Under the pieces are notes generated by a model. It searched no databases, was not told the origin of the DNA, and saw nothing but the letters and a program-made list of their open reading frames with translations. From Alteromonadaceae bacterium BrNp21-10 (GTDB lineage Bacteria; Pseudomonadota; Gammaproteobacteria; Enterobacterales; Alteromonadaceae), in contig JAUHQD010000007.1 in assembly GCA_030418115.1 (NCBI GenBank), forward strand, positions 1 through 64,000: DNA of 64,000 nucleotides, read 5' to 3'. Of the stretch, positions 18,567 through 27,994 are shown piece after piece. The first letter of the stretch is position 1. Each line of letters opens with the position of its first letter. Made by a program: the position numbers and the translations under genes.

Positions 18567-20063
18567 CTAGTGGTTTGAATGGGCGTTATCAGATGCCGGT
18601 TTTACTGGCTCAATGGCGGTGATCACCAGTTCGTCTCTGACTTCAAAGGTAAAGTTAATAGCTTGCGCCGGATTGAGAGCATGAATATCAATACCATCAG
18701 CTAACAAAAAGTCCATGGTCGCAGCGGGGCGTTGCCATTTTTCAATGGCATCTCGACTGATGTTTAGGATACGGGACTGCCTATCTATGTGATTAATCAC
18801 ACCATTCACCGTTGCTGAAGATACTGAACTGGCCGTAGAGTCATGACTCATACGTTTAAAATCAGAGCTCTTACTGGATTCAGAATCAATGAGAAACTGT
18901 GCAGAGGTCACCACCACATCTTCGGTGGTTAAGCCTTTAATGATCTCAATTTGGCCATTATCGACCCGGCCAATTTTGACTTCGATAGATTTAAACTGAC
19001 CATCACCTAATGCTAAAACAACGCGGTCTTGTTTGCCGGTGCGGATCACCGATTCTTTGGGAACAATAATGGCGTTATCAAGGCTATCCGCGAGAATAGA
19101 AACTTGGGCAAACATATTAGGTTTTAGTGCTAAATCTGCATTGTCGAATTTAAGGCGCACTCGCAACGTGCGGGTTTTCGCATCCAGCGCCGGATAAACG
19201 TACTCGACTACCCCTGTCCATTGTCTGCTGGGTAGGTAATCTAATGTCATGGATACCGGTAGACCGGACTGGATCAACGCGGTGTCACGTTCGAATATCT
19301 CAGCCTCTACCCACACTTGTTCAGGTTTGCCTATGCTCATTAATGTGGTACCGGGTTTGACATAAAAACCTTCTCGGACCTTTAGCCCATCAACCACACC
19401 AGACTGGGGCGCATAGAAGGTGACAGATTGTTTTACCACTTTATTTTTCTCCAGCTCCTTTATAAAACCTGCCGACAGTTGCAGTGCGGCTAAACGCTCT
19501 TTAGCCGCAGTCACTAGGGCTTGGTTATTGCGTTTTAAGGCGATGAGGAATTCTTCTTGAGCATTCACTAATTGCGGTGAGTAAAGTTGGTAAAGTGGTG
19601 CGTCTTTTTGCACAGGATTGCCTGCGGCTTTAACGTATAACTTATCTATCCAGCCTTCTACCCTTGGGTGAATATGCACCAAGTAGTCTTCGTCATACTG
19701 AACATATCCCACTGTGGAAATGCTGGTATTCATAGTTTGGCTAGTCACTTTTGCGGTTCTTACCCCTAAATTATTAATAACATGGGGGGCTATTTTTACA
19801 GCACCGGGCCCGAAGTCGTCTGCTGCATTGTCTTCATATACAGGTACCAGATCCATGCCCATCGGGGATTGTCCCGGCTCATCGCGGCGGTAATTATTAT
19901 CCATTGGTGCTACCCAATATAACGGTGTTTTTTTAGTCTCAGTGGTTGTCGTTTGTATTGATTCCGGCTTAGGGGCGAAAAAGTACGAGGCAGTGACACC
20001 TAAGGCAACGCCAATGGCCAGAGTGACGGCGAGTGTTGTTGTTTTATTTAGTGGCATGTTCAT
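18567..20063 (-). CDS. cusB: RND periplasmic adaptor, CusB-like, with CusF-like tail
   Basis: The 498-residue protein has an N-terminal signal anchor (12-30), a region at 47-77 (YWVAPMDNNYRRDEPGQSPM) that is recognisably a heavy-metal-binding domain in which the usual cysteines are replaced, the hairpin/lipoyl/barrel adaptor core (about 95-390), and a C-terminal CusF-like segment (about 420-490). In that segment the PAMTMDF-type motif reads PAATMDF (Met450 kept), and the canonical His and Trp positions appear to be Arg. Its start overlaps the TolC-like gene's stop by 4 bp. Confidence 0.88.
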   Translation of the reverse strand: MNMPLNKTTTLAVTLAIGVALGVTASYFFAPKPESIQTTTTETKKTPLYWVAPMDNNYRRDEPGQSPMGMDLVPVYEDNAADDFGPGAVKIAPHVINNLGVRTAKVTSQTMNTSISTVGYVQYDEDYLVHIHPRVEGWIDKLYVKAAGNPVQKDAPLYQLYSPQLVNAQEEFLIALKRNNQALVTAAKERLAALQLSAGFIKELEKNKVVKQSVTFYAPQSGVVDGLKVREGFYVKPGTTLMSIGKPEQVWVEAEIFERDTALIQSGLPVSMTLDYLPSRQWTGVVEYVYPALDAKTRTLRVRLKFDNADLALKPNMFAQVSILADSLDNAIIVPKESVIRTGKQDRVVLALGDGQFKSIEVKIGRVDNGQIEIIKGLTTEDVVVTSAQFLIDSESSKSSDFKRMSHDSTASSVSSATVNGVINHIDRQSRILNISRDAIEKWQRPAATMDFLLADGIDIHALNPAQAINFTFEVRDELVITAIEPVKPASDNAHSNH

Positions 20064-21418
20064 TCTCCAACATTTTCTAGGGTGGTCGCGGATGTGCCAA
20101 CCAAGTAGTAATTTAAGCGTGCGCTGGTTTTTAGAACGTCAATATCAATTTGCAACGCTGATATGCGCGCATTCAGTTCTGCAATCCTCGCTCTGACAAC
20201 CTCAGAAAAATCGCCGTCATCGTTGGTGTAAGCGGTTAATGAGGCTTCGGCTTGCTCGTGTATTTGATCAAGTAGTTGTTCGGCATACAAGCTTTGGCGG
20301 TCGGATAAACGCTGTAACTGGCGTTGCTCGTTATCTATTTGCGCCAGCATGTTTCGAAGTAGCAGCAATTTTTCGGTTTTGATCACTTCGGCTTGGGCAA
20401 AGCTAGCCTCAACCTGTTTATCTTGTTTGTTTTTAGTAAATAGCGGTACATCAAACGATAGTCCAATGGAGAAAAAGTCTGAACGATTCATGCCATTGTC
20501 GGCATCGCCACGATAGGCATAACTGGCATTGACTCCCCATTGTGGTTTGTACTTCTGTTTGGCCAGCTCAACTCCTTGTGTAGCAGCTTGATATTTCAGT
20601 TCGATAGATTGTATCAGTGGGTGATGACTCACTTGTTGCAGCAGTTGATGGGACGACTTCGATGAATTCGTCGCTGATATGATGGTAGGCAGTACAATGT
20701 TTGGCAGTTCTTCACTCACTGATAGGGCACTGGAAGGCGATAATGGTTGAGAAGAATGTGCTTGAGCAGCGTAATTTGGTTGCAACCATTGGTTAAGTTT
20801 GGCTAACGCTGACTCCTGTTTTTGCTGCTCGGCGAATAATCTATCATCGAGCTGGATAAGCTCTAACTGTGCACGGATCACGTCTTGTTGTCTGGTTTTA
20901 CCTAACGCGGAGGCGTAGTTGGCTTTGGCAATATCCACCATTTGTACAAACAACGCTTTGTCCTTATTGATGAGCTTAATCGACTTTTGTGCCAGATAAG
21001 CATCTAGCCATAATTGGCTGACAATACTTTGCATTTTAGCGTTACGATCTTGGCGCAATAATGGCATTTGTGCTGCTTGTGTTTGTAATTGCGCTTGTTG
21101 TATCGCAAGCGAATCGCCACGGGGTAGCATCTGCGTCACGCCCACTTTCATTTGCGTCATTGCTTCTTGATTAAAATCCCATGAATCCATAGGCATATTC
21201 ATCAGGCCGATAGATACGTTTGGGTCGGGCAAGCTACCGGCAGCAATGCTTTGTGCTTGTAAGGATTGTTGTTGAAATTTGTTGCCTTGTAACCAAGGGT
21301 CATTTTGTTGAGCTTGGTTAATGGCTTGTGTTAACGAAACCACCTCATTGGCTTGTACTAGTTGCATGGGCAACAGTAAAAATAATAACAGCGTTGTTTT
21401 AGTATATTTTAATAGCAT
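20060..21418 (-). CDS. cusC: TolC/CusC-like outer-membrane efflux protein
   Basis: The 452-residue protein has a signal peptide (about 1-23, QA-N) and long alpha-helical Gln/Ala-rich repeats typical of outer-membrane efflux proteins. Two OEP repeats can be seen (LTQAINQAQQNDPWLQGN near 30, and LIQSIELKYQAATQGVELA near 265). It forms the exit duct for the CusBA pump. A 117-bp gap containing two inverted repeats separates it from the upstream 124-residue gene. Confidence 0.88.
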   Translation of the reverse strand: MLLKYTKTTLLLFLLLPMQLVQANEVVSLTQAINQAQQNDPWLQGNKFQQQSLQAQSIAAGSLPDPNVSIGLMNMPMDSWDFNQEAMTQMKVGVTQMLPRGDSLAIQQAQLQTQAAQMPLLRQDRNAKMQSIVSQLWLDAYLAQKSIKLINKDKALFVQMVDIAKANYASALGKTRQQDVIRAQLELIQLDDRLFAEQQKQESALAKLNQWLQPNYAAQAHSSQPLSPSSALSVSEELPNIVLPTIISATNSSKSSHQLLQQVSHHPLIQSIELKYQAATQGVELAKQKYKPQWGVNASYAYRGDADNGMNRSDFFSIGLSFDVPLFTKNKQDKQVEASFAQAEVIKTEKLLLLRNMLAQIDNEQRQLQRLSDRQSLYAEQLLDQIHEQAEASLTAYTNDDGDFSEVVRARIAELNARISALQIDIDVLKTSARLNYYLVGTSATTLENVGE

Positions 21419-21427
21419 TTTTTGCCT

Positions 21428-21468
21428 CCAGAAATTCTGGATCCTGTCTGTTGACGACTTAGCGTCAA
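21428..21468. promoter_or_regulatory. Two adjacent inverted repeats in the cus leader
   Basis: CCAGAAATTCTGG (21428-21440) is a perfect 13-bp palindrome. TTGACG (21451-21456) and CGTCAA (21463-21468) form a 6-bp stem. Both lie 10-50 bp upstream of the cusC-like start, so they could be an operator, an internal promoter region, or mRNA structure that tunes expression between the small protein and the pump. No known consensus matches. Confidence 0.35.
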
Positions 21469-21534
21469 TACAGATTAATAAAGGAAAATTAGTAAATAAG
21501 TGTGCGCTTGAAATTTAGACGCACTGATCCTGTA

Positions 21535-21909
21535 TTAGGCAAATATGGGTGGGCGGTAGAGTGATTTGCGATGGGCTTGGGGAACAAGACCATTAATATG
21601 CTGGATTTTTATTATTGATAAATCTAGCTTAAGCAATAATGGTATGCCATTGACTAAAGTCATTGAGGTACAAGCGCTTGCGGGACAGTGACAATCTACA
21701 TCACAGCAGTCGGCTTGTTGCTTGAGCATATCATGTTGCATCATTTGTTGGTCTGTCGCTGACATCACCATATTGTGATGGGGTGTAGCATTTTGTTGAT
21801 TGGCGCTTTGGGGCATTTCACAAGGCATAGACGCAGACGCAAACACCTGGCTAACAAAAGCAAGGAGCATGATCGTGGTAATGAAAACCTTGTGAATAGC
21901 TTTAAACAT
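21535..21909 (-). CDS. Secreted Met/His/Cys-rich protein, putative copper-binding
   Basis: The 124-residue product has a clear signal peptide (about 1-25, VFAS). The mature N-terminal half is packed with soft-metal ligands: MPCEMP, HHNMVM, MMQHDM and CCDVDCHCPASAC, including five cysteines within nine residues. The C-terminus (SLYRPPIFA) resembles tails seen in small proteins of copper-resistance operons. It is the first gene of the cusCBA operon, as CusF is in E. coli, but it is not a CusF homologue by sequence. A periplasmic Cu(I) scavenger or chaperone is inferred. Confidence 0.65.
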   Translation of the reverse strand: MFKAIHKVFITTIMLLAFVSQVFASASMPCEMPQSANQQNATPHHNMVMSATDQQMMQHDMLKQQADCCDVDCHCPASACTSMTLVNGIPLLLKLDLSIIKIQHINGLVPQAHRKSLYRPPIFA

Positions 21910-22104
21910 ATTGACTCTTAAGCCCTAAAGACCGAGGCAATATACAAATAATTCGTAAAGTAAGCAAAGTTAATTTTTTGAAAAACCGCTAATTTTGGAC
22001 TATTGCTCCTTGGGTATTGATACATTGTTGGTGACAAATAAATTAAGCTAGTGGCGTATTAGCAGCAAGAGTTAAACTACCTAAATTAAGGGAATTAGAT
22101 AACC

Positions 22105-22323
22105 ATGGATGTGACTTTTCGAGCCAAATTTATCGATATTTGTAGTCAAAAAATTGCAGCTAAAGGCGACAATGTTGGTTTGTCTTTCTACGCTTTTTTT
22201 GCCAACAAGAATGATCAACCTGCGCTATTAATGGAGATGGCGACTTGGTGGATCCAGATACACCAACTAGATCACTTTGAAAAAGCCTTAAAAATTAAAA
22301 CAATGCTGGAAAAGGGACTGTGA
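22105..22323 (+). CDS. Small protein of unknown function
   Basis: A 72-residue, probably helical cytosolic protein (MDVTFRAKFIDICSQKIAAK...). AAGGGA about 12 nt upstream is a plausible ribosome-binding site. No recognised domain; Trp-Trp near residue 48 and a Lys-rich amphipathic C-terminus are the only marked features. It is oriented away from the cus operon, sharing a 195-bp divergent region with it, so it may respond to the same signal, though nothing shows this. Confidence 0.5.
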   Translation: MDVTFRAKFIDICSQKIAAKGDNVGLSFYAFFANKNDQPALLMEMATWWIQIHQLDHFEKALKIKTMLEKGL

Positions 22324-22472
22324 TGTAAAAGCATTAGCTTCAGCAAATCTAATGTAACCTGAAGGCATAACTAAAGATAACGCGGTTCTTGATTCCTTCC
22401 CAATGGGCAAAACCCTTTAACTCAAGGGACTAGCCATAATACTACGGTGCTAAAGGTTGGGCTAAACTTGGC

Positions 22473-22871
22473 TTATTTACGTTTTGTGTAATCGATATTG
22501 AAGTTCTGTAAATGTACATCCAGTGCTTCAACGGAGATGCGACTTTCCCATACCGACATCCACAGTGAATACAGTAGTAACACTAAACTACCAGCAAATA
22601 TCCAGCCACCGACAATTTGATATTCAAGGTAAATCGCTAGCATGGCCAATACACATAGAAAAAAACTCGCGGCGCCAGCCTCTTGCATGCGTTTGATTAG
22701 TTGAATGCGTTTACGCAGGTTGTTGATTTGCTTGTGATCACTTTCATCCATTTTTTCAGAACCAAAATTACGGATGATACTGGCGAGTGTCAGAAAACGA
22801 TTGGTATAGGCTAAGAGTAATAACGAAATAGCCGGAAACAGCATTGCAGGGGTTGTTAGGGTAATGGTCAT
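22473..22871 (-). CDS. DUF2721 family membrane protein
   Basis: The 132-residue protein has three hydrophobic segments (about 8-28, 64-84, 88-108) and the N-terminal motif TPAMLFPAISLLLLAYTNRF found in DUF2721 proteins, followed by a charged cytosolic loop. Function unknown. It is the downstream partner of the rhodanese gene (56 bp apart, same strand). Confidence 0.75.
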   Translation of the reverse strand: MTITLTTPAMLFPAISLLLLAYTNRFLTLASIIRNFGSEKMDESDHKQINNLRKRIQLIKRMQEAGAASFFLCVLAMLAIYLEYQIVGGWIFAGSLVLLLYSLWMSVWESRISVEALDVHLQNFNIDYTKRK

Positions 22872-22927
22872 AGATTCTCTTTTAACAATGGGACAAAACT
22901 AGCCATTCAAGAAAGGTGTTATTAACA

Positions 22928-23299
22928 CTATTTTTCAATGGGCAACTGTTGCGCTTGCCATTGAAGCATATCGCCATCCATATGCTGCAGTTGAGTTACG
23001 CCATGTTCAATTAGTGTGCTAGCCGCAATCCCAGCGCGTCGACCAGAGCGGCAATACAACACAATAGATTCTTGCTTAAACGATTTAATGAGCTCCAGCT
23101 GTTGTGTAATTTCATTGTGGGGAATATTGATCGCACCGGGTACATGGCCTTCAGCAAATTCATCGGGGCTGCGAACATCTAAAATGAGCGTTTTCTGAGG
23201 ATCTACTTGCAGCACGTTATCAGTGCTAATTAATGGAATGACATTGGCAAAAACAGCGTTTGAAGAACATAGCAGACAGACGAGAAACAGTATTTTCAT
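22928..23299 (-). CDS. Periplasmic rhodanese-like protein
   Basis: A single rhodanese domain (about 30-115) follows a signal peptide (1-18, VFA-N). The active-site loop is CRSGRRA, with Cys84 as the likely sulfur carrier, preceded by the usual LDVRSPDEFAEGHVPGAINIPH motif. Periplasmic single-domain rhodaneses (PspE-like) transfer sulfane sulfur in vitro; the physiological acceptor is not known. Confidence 0.88.
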   Translation of the reverse strand: MKILFLVCLLCSSNAVFANVIPLISTDNVLQVDPQKTLILDVRSPDEFAEGHVPGAINIPHNEITQQLELIKSFKQESIVLYCRSGRRAGIAASTLIEHGVTQLQHMDGDMLQWQAQQLPIEK

Positions 23300-23333
23300 T
23301 AACAGAAATCCGCAGTGAAGTGAGGATCAAATA

Positions 23334-23804
23334 CTACTGTGCTGTACCATTGTTGTCCAATAGGACAGCAGCACTACCAATTATTTTCTGTAAATACTTA
23401 GTTGCGGATGGCTCATCAATAAATAAGCATTTTTCAATGGGGTCTTGAATATTGGCGTCAATACGCACTTTTTTAATTTGTGCCAACCCTACAAGTGAGT
23501 CAATACAGTAAGCATCGGCTATACAATTGCTTTGCAAGCAAACGATATAGGTTTGTCGCAATACTTTTTCAGCATCGGGTGTCAGTGCTTGGTAATCAAT
23601 AAAATTGGCAGATAAGGCCCAAGGCTGCTGCGATTTGATTGCGGCAATTTGTTTAATGTGTTGTAAGTACTTGAGACTAAGATCTTGATTAAATGCACCG
23701 GTAAAGGTTACAACAATGACATTGTTCTTGGCATTGATATGATAACCGCCATAGCGATTTCGATTCGAGAAAGTCAATGTAGTGGGCATATACGGTGATG
23801 TCAT
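23334..23804 (-). CDS. Hypothetical protein
   Basis: The frame is open up to 23834, but that upstream end lies inside a strong hairpin, so I favour the Met at 23804 (MTSPYM) or 23789; neither has a convincing Shine-Dalgarno sequence. The product (about 156 residues) has alternating strands and helices (NNVIVVTFTGAFNQDLSLKYL, PWALSANFIDYQ) reminiscent of STAS/SpoIIAA-like folds, with conserved-looking cysteines. I do not recognise the family. Confidence 0.5.
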   Translation of the reverse strand: MTSPYMPTTLTFSNRNRYGGYHINAKNNVIVVTFTGAFNQDLSLKYLQHIKQIAAIKSQQPWALSANFIDYQALTPDAEKVLRQTYIVCLQSNCIADAYCIDSLVGLAQIKKVRIDANIQDPIEKCLFIDEPSATKYLQKIIGSAAVLLDNNGTAQ

Positions 23805-23820
23805 CAGCGATGAGAAGTGT

Positions 23821-23848
23821 ATATAAAGCCCCATTAGGGGCTTTATAT
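23821..23848. terminator. Perfect 12-bp hairpin after the DUF1232 gene
   Basis: ATATAAAGCCCC and GGGGCTTTATAT pair perfectly across ATTA. It lies 16 bp beyond the stop of the leftward DUF1232 gene, so it is a probable terminator, though only short T runs follow. Confidence 0.65.
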
Positions 23849-23863
23849 TAGGTTTAGGCGCAC

Positions 23864-24409
23864 TTAGAAAATACGGCTAAACACACGACGAGAACGACGT
23901 TCATTTCTGCGTTCACGCAATCTGCTATGTAGTTCATGGCGTTTACTGGTTACGCCGGTATCATTGGATACATCAGCGCTAGGACTAATGTTTTGTTGCT
24001 TACGGAACTCACAGAATTGTCTGTAAGTCGCAATCTCATCCGCTAAATCGTTAACCACCAACTCGATCATGATGGCATCGTCTAAATAACCTAGTCCGGG
24101 AATATGGTCTGGGATTAAGTCATCGGGTTCACAGAAATAAGAAAGTGAGGTCAACACCTCTTGACGACTTTCTTCTGGCAGTTGCCATTGCTCATCGTCT
24201 AGCATATCAACCAGCTCTTTGAGCTTGGCTACGCGTTCGGTGACAAATTCTGGAATGTCTTGTGCGCTCATTGAAGCAATAGTCGCTTCGGTAGTTTTGC
24301 GAATATCATCGGCTGATAATTTATCGGCTTTTTCGTGTGCCGCTTTCATCAATTTTCTGAAATGTTCTAAATCCGTGTCGCTTAAAGTAAACGTGACTTC
24401 GATAGCCAT
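23864..24409 (-). CDS. YkvA/DUF1232 family protein
   Basis: The 181-residue protein carries the DUF1232 signature FCEPDDLIPDHIPGLGYLDDA near 93-112, preceded by a long helical region and followed by a strongly basic tail (RLRERRNERRSRR). DUF1232 proteins are small, often membrane-linked proteins of unknown function; this one lacks an obvious TM helix. Start ATG at 24409 with GAGGACA just upstream on the minus strand. Confidence 0.75.
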   Translation of the reverse strand: MAIEVTFTLSDTDLEHFRKLMKAAHEKADKLSADDIRKTTEATIASMSAQDIPEFVTERVAKLKELVDMLDDEQWQLPEESRQEVLTSLSYFCEPDDLIPDHIPGLGYLDDAIMIELVVNDLADEIATYRQFCEFRKQQNISPSADVSNDTGVTSKRHELHSRLRERRNERRSRRVFSRIF

Positions 24410-24643
24410 GTGTTGTCCTCAATGGTTATTTATTAATCTAAATTGATACTGCCCTGTTGTGGTTAACATTCATACATGACAATGCCGATAAAATCAAAAA
24501 CTAAGATGATAATCAGACCAGATAAATATGCCGTAAACGTTATAGATATTGGTGTCGAATCCATTTTTTCGCCAATATAAATAGTTTTTCAGCTAAAAAT
24601 TCAAATAAAAAGGGCTGCTCTTACAACCCCTTAGAATTTACAG

Positions 24644-25795
24644 TTAGTGTTGTAAACCAACATCAATCACCATTTGTAATGCGGCTTTAGGGCTGGCATC
24701 GCTATTAAATAATAATGGGTAGTTGGTACGCCCAGCGACGGGCCAGCCGTTTAACCAAGAATCAGCATCAGTGACTCCCCAAAAAGTAACGCGGTCAATA
24801 TTCTGATGATGTTTAAGAAACAGGTTAAAAATATCCGCATAACGTTTGCCTAGTTTTATATCGGCATCGGTGGGGAAGTTACCATCGGGGTAAGGATTAT
24901 TCTCAGGTGTTGCCACTAGTTTTTTAAGATCAACATTGGCGCTAAAGAAATGTTCTCTGCCTAAGTAATCAATATCCAATTCCGTTACATGTAGGGGTAA
25001 GCCAGTGGCAGCTAAGGCACTTAAGTTACTATCAATGTCAGCTATTGTAGGTTCGTCCATCGACCAATGACCCTGAACACCAATAGCATCAATAGGCACT
25101 CCACGAGCTTTAAAATCATTGACCATTTTGATCACAGTCGCCACACGACCGGGACGGGTCATACCATAATCGTTGTAGATTTTGGTTGAGCCAGCGGGTA
25201 ATTCTTCATTGGCAATAATAAAGGCCTGTTCAATAAAATCGTCGCCGATAATTTGATTGTATAAGGATTTACGCCAGCTACCATCATCTTCAATGGCTTC
25301 GTTGACTACATCCCAAATTTTGATCTGATCACCAAAATGACGAGCCATAAACTGCGCGCGCTCACGCATCCTTTGCAATAGTGCGTCGCGGCTTAATAAG
25401 TTTCCTTGCGCATCTTTAAACACCCAATCTGGAGTTTGGCTGTGCCAGAAAAGCACGTGACCAATTGCAGTGATGTTGTTGTCGTTAGTGAACTTGGCAA
25501 AATTATGAGGAGCATCGAGACTGTAGATACCAGGTTCTGGGTTAAATCGTTCCCATTTAAAGGCGTTATCCATGGTTGCCGCATTGAAGTGCTGTTTAAC
25601 GATTTTAGTTTTGGGATCGTTGTTATTGGCCACCATCGTACCGTTCATGGTGGCACCTATAAGAAACTTACCTGCGTAAGCCTCTTTTAAACCAACTTGT
25701 TTATCTAAAGTCGCTTGTGTCGTGGTGGTACAGGCACTGATTATTACCAATGCTGCGGCAGTTAAACTGAGGTTAAGTGAAAAACGATTTAACAC
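24644..25795 (-). CDS. GH10 endo-1,4-beta-xylanase, lipoprotein
   Basis: The 383-residue enzyme has a lipobox (ISAC, Cys22) and a full GH10 barrel. The acid/base is Glu166 in WDVVNEA and the nucleophile Glu272 in HVTELDI; substrate-binding motifs GHVLFWHSQTPDW and GVTDADSW are also present. It cleaves internal xylan linkages; the lipid anchor suggests a cell-surface or periplasmic location. Downstream of a TonB receptor and a GH3 enzyme on the same strand, but with gaps of about 170 bp, so separate promoters are possible. Confidence 0.95.
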   Translation of the reverse strand: MLNRFSLNLSLTAAALVIISACTTTTQATLDKQVGLKEAYAGKFLIGATMNGTMVANNNDPKTKIVKQHFNAATMDNAFKWERFNPEPGIYSLDAPHNFAKFTNDNNITAIGHVLFWHSQTPDWVFKDAQGNLLSRDALLQRMRERAQFMARHFGDQIKIWDVVNEAIEDDGSWRKSLYNQIIGDDFIEQAFIIANEELPAGSTKIYNDYGMTRPGRVATVIKMVNDFKARGVPIDAIGVQGHWSMDEPTIADIDSNLSALAATGLPLHVTELDIDYLGREHFFSANVDLKKLVATPENNPYPDGNFPTDADIKLGKRYADIFNLFLKHHQNIDRVTFWGVTDADSWLNGWPVAGRTNYPLLFNSDASPKAALQMVIDVGLQH

Positions 25796-25963
25796 AATAA
25801 TGCTCTCTTAAAAGTAAAGTTTCCGCAGTATATCAACTTAAAAATGGCCGTCATGAGCATAGTGAAATAAAGTAAAGGCTATAAGCGATAGTTAAACCAA
25901 TATGACTAAATTGAAACAATGCGGTTGTTGTTATGATGTCTTTGTCAATTTTGTTACTGCGGC

Positions 25964-27994
25964 TTAAAACTGCCAGTGTAAGGTGGTCGATATACTACGG
26001 GCTTCATCAATCAGCCCATCGGCATGGCCTGTGGATGATGGAAAGCTGTTTTGATGGTCGAAAATGTTTTTGACATTTAAGCTTAACTTTATTTTTTCTT
26101 GAAGTTTCCAGCTGAATACTAGATCGGAGCCAAAATAAGTAACAGAGTTTTGGGCCGGTGAGCGAAATGATGTTCTGCTTCGTCTAAAATAGCGGTTATT
26201 GCTGAATACTGACCAGTTATCACCATGGTACCCAATATTTATTGAAGCCATCCATTTTGGAAATACATCATACTCGAGGTCATCGTCTAAGTTTTTACTG
26301 CGGTGATGTGAAACTGCGGTGCTGATTTCCAACCATCGCCAGTGGCCTTTACTTTCTATTTCAATACCAATAGCTTCGTTGTCACCACTGTTTTGAAACT
26401 GGGCCATCAACGGCTGGTCAGGTTGGGGTTCTACGCTGGCGATAATACCTTCATACCAGTGATTACGATAGATACTGAGTGTATGCAACCAGTGTGGTAT
26501 TTCAATTTGGTATTTTAGTTCTATATTTTTTAATATTTCCGGTTGTAGGCTAGGATTTTCGCGTATTTGGCTTCCTCCAAAATATTCAAGTAATGTGGGG
26601 GCACGAAAGGCTTCTCCATATATTAGATGCAACGACTGATTATTGGAGATGGATTGACGTAAGCCAATACGAGGGCTCCATTGAGTGCCCAAATCATTGT
26701 AATGATCGATACGCAATCCATACAACAACTGCAGACCCTTTTCATTCAGAGATTGACGCCCGTCTACCAAAAAACTGTGAAGTGTACGCTCATAGCCAGC
26801 ACCGGCAGCGTCCTCCGTTATTATGGGGGTAAGTTGCGATATTGGGGTGACCGTATTGATTAGTGAATCCAATTTCAAAGCTTGATATTCATAACCCACA
26901 GCCCATTGGCTTGTATCCGACACTATGTATTTGTGGGTTAGCTTTAACCCCGTATGCAGCTCTTTACGTTCAGATTCCTCTAGAATTCCAATACTACTAA
27001 TTTCACGAAAGTCGGCATTATAGTCATCATGATAACGCCAGTGATAGACATCAAGGGCAACTGAGCGTTGTGCCGAAAGCTGGTAGTTAACCGCTGTTTT
27101 AAGCAGTGCCATTGTGTCAGTATAATTACTCCAGTCTTTGGCTTTTTGTGAACCAAGAGAAGCTTGGTCACCGATCCCTGGTAGTTGTTCTGCATCAAAA
27201 TCAACATATAAAAATGTTACATGGGCGTTGAGATCGCTCGATGCTTTATATTGATATTTAGCGAGTAGGTTTTTATTAGTACGTTTATTGGCACGAGAGC
27301 TTGGTATTAACTGTCCGTTATCCCTATAGGTATAAGGTTGCTCTGCATCACCTATTTGCCGAAAGGCCATACCGAGACTAAGACCATGATCATTAAGTTG
27401 TAAATGATGATTGACCGATAGCGCAGTATGGTCCAATTGCCCAGATTCAAGTTGTAACTCGGTACCACTGTTTAACATCACTCTGCTTTGTAAACTAACG
27501 ACTCCGTGAAAGGCATCATTACCATGCAAGGATGATCCAGGGCCGCGGATCATTTCCACCGATTGCAAAAGGTTGATATCAATACCATCTATTGACATCA
27601 AACCATTTCCTTCCCGAAGTCGATTTAATGGCACTCCATCAAATCGCACGGCAGTACCGCGGGCAGAATTAAAGCCAAAGTAACCTCTAATTGCAGCAAC
27701 ACGAGACTGACCAAAGCCTAGTGGGGCAATAGTCGCAGGCATATGATTGAGTACATCACCCACATTCCTCACTGCCATGTGTTGCCAGTCGTTACGGGAT
27801 ATAGGTGTAACGCTGTAACTGGTAGTCAATAAGGTTTCATCAAAAAAAGAGGTGCTCTTGACCGGAACGGCTAATAGCTCTTCTAAGGAGAGAGTGAAAA
27901 GTGCATCTTCTTGTCCGTGGGTTGGTGCAATTAAAATGCTAAAAAAAATGAATACTTGGAAATTTTTATTGGCAGTCAATGATATAGAATTCAT
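25964..27994 (-). CDS. TonB-dependent outer-membrane receptor
   Basis: The 676-residue receptor has a signal peptide (1-27, THGQ), an N-terminal LSLEELLAVPVKST segment, a plug (about 55-165, with VEMIRGPGSSLHGNDAFHGVVSL) and a barrel ending in TLHWQF. At under 700 residues it is shorter than SusC-type or large Gammaproteobacterial oligosaccharide receptors. It lies between GH10 and GH3 genes, suggesting uptake of xylan or glucan oligosaccharides, yet its size is more like BtuB/FecA-type receptors. Substrate uncertain. Confidence 0.85.
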   Translation of the reverse strand: MNSISLTANKNFQVFIFFSILIAPTHGQEDALFTLSLEELLAVPVKSTSFFDETLLTTSYSVTPISRNDWQHMAVRNVGDVLNHMPATIAPLGFGQSRVAAIRGYFGFNSARGTAVRFDGVPLNRLREGNGLMSIDGIDINLLQSVEMIRGPGSSLHGNDAFHGVVSLQSRVMLNSGTELQLESGQLDHTALSVNHHLQLNDHGLSLGMAFRQIGDAEQPYTYRDNGQLIPSSRANKRTNKNLLAKYQYKASSDLNAHVTFLYVDFDAEQLPGIGDQASLGSQKAKDWSNYTDTMALLKTAVNYQLSAQRSVALDVYHWRYHDDYNADFREISSIGILEESERKELHTGLKLTHKYIVSDTSQWAVGYEYQALKLDSLINTVTPISQLTPIITEDAAGAGYERTLHSFLVDGRQSLNEKGLQLLYGLRIDHYNDLGTQWSPRIGLRQSISNNQSLHLIYGEAFRAPTLLEYFGGSQIRENPSLQPEILKNIELKYQIEIPHWLHTLSIYRNHWYEGIIASVEPQPDQPLMAQFQNSGDNEAIGIEIESKGHWRWLEISTAVSHHRSKNLDDDLEYDVFPKWMASINIGYHGDNWSVFSNNRYFRRSRTSFRSPAQNSVTYFGSDLVFSWKLQEKIKLSLNVKNIFDHQNSFPSSTGHADGLIDEARSISTTLHWQF

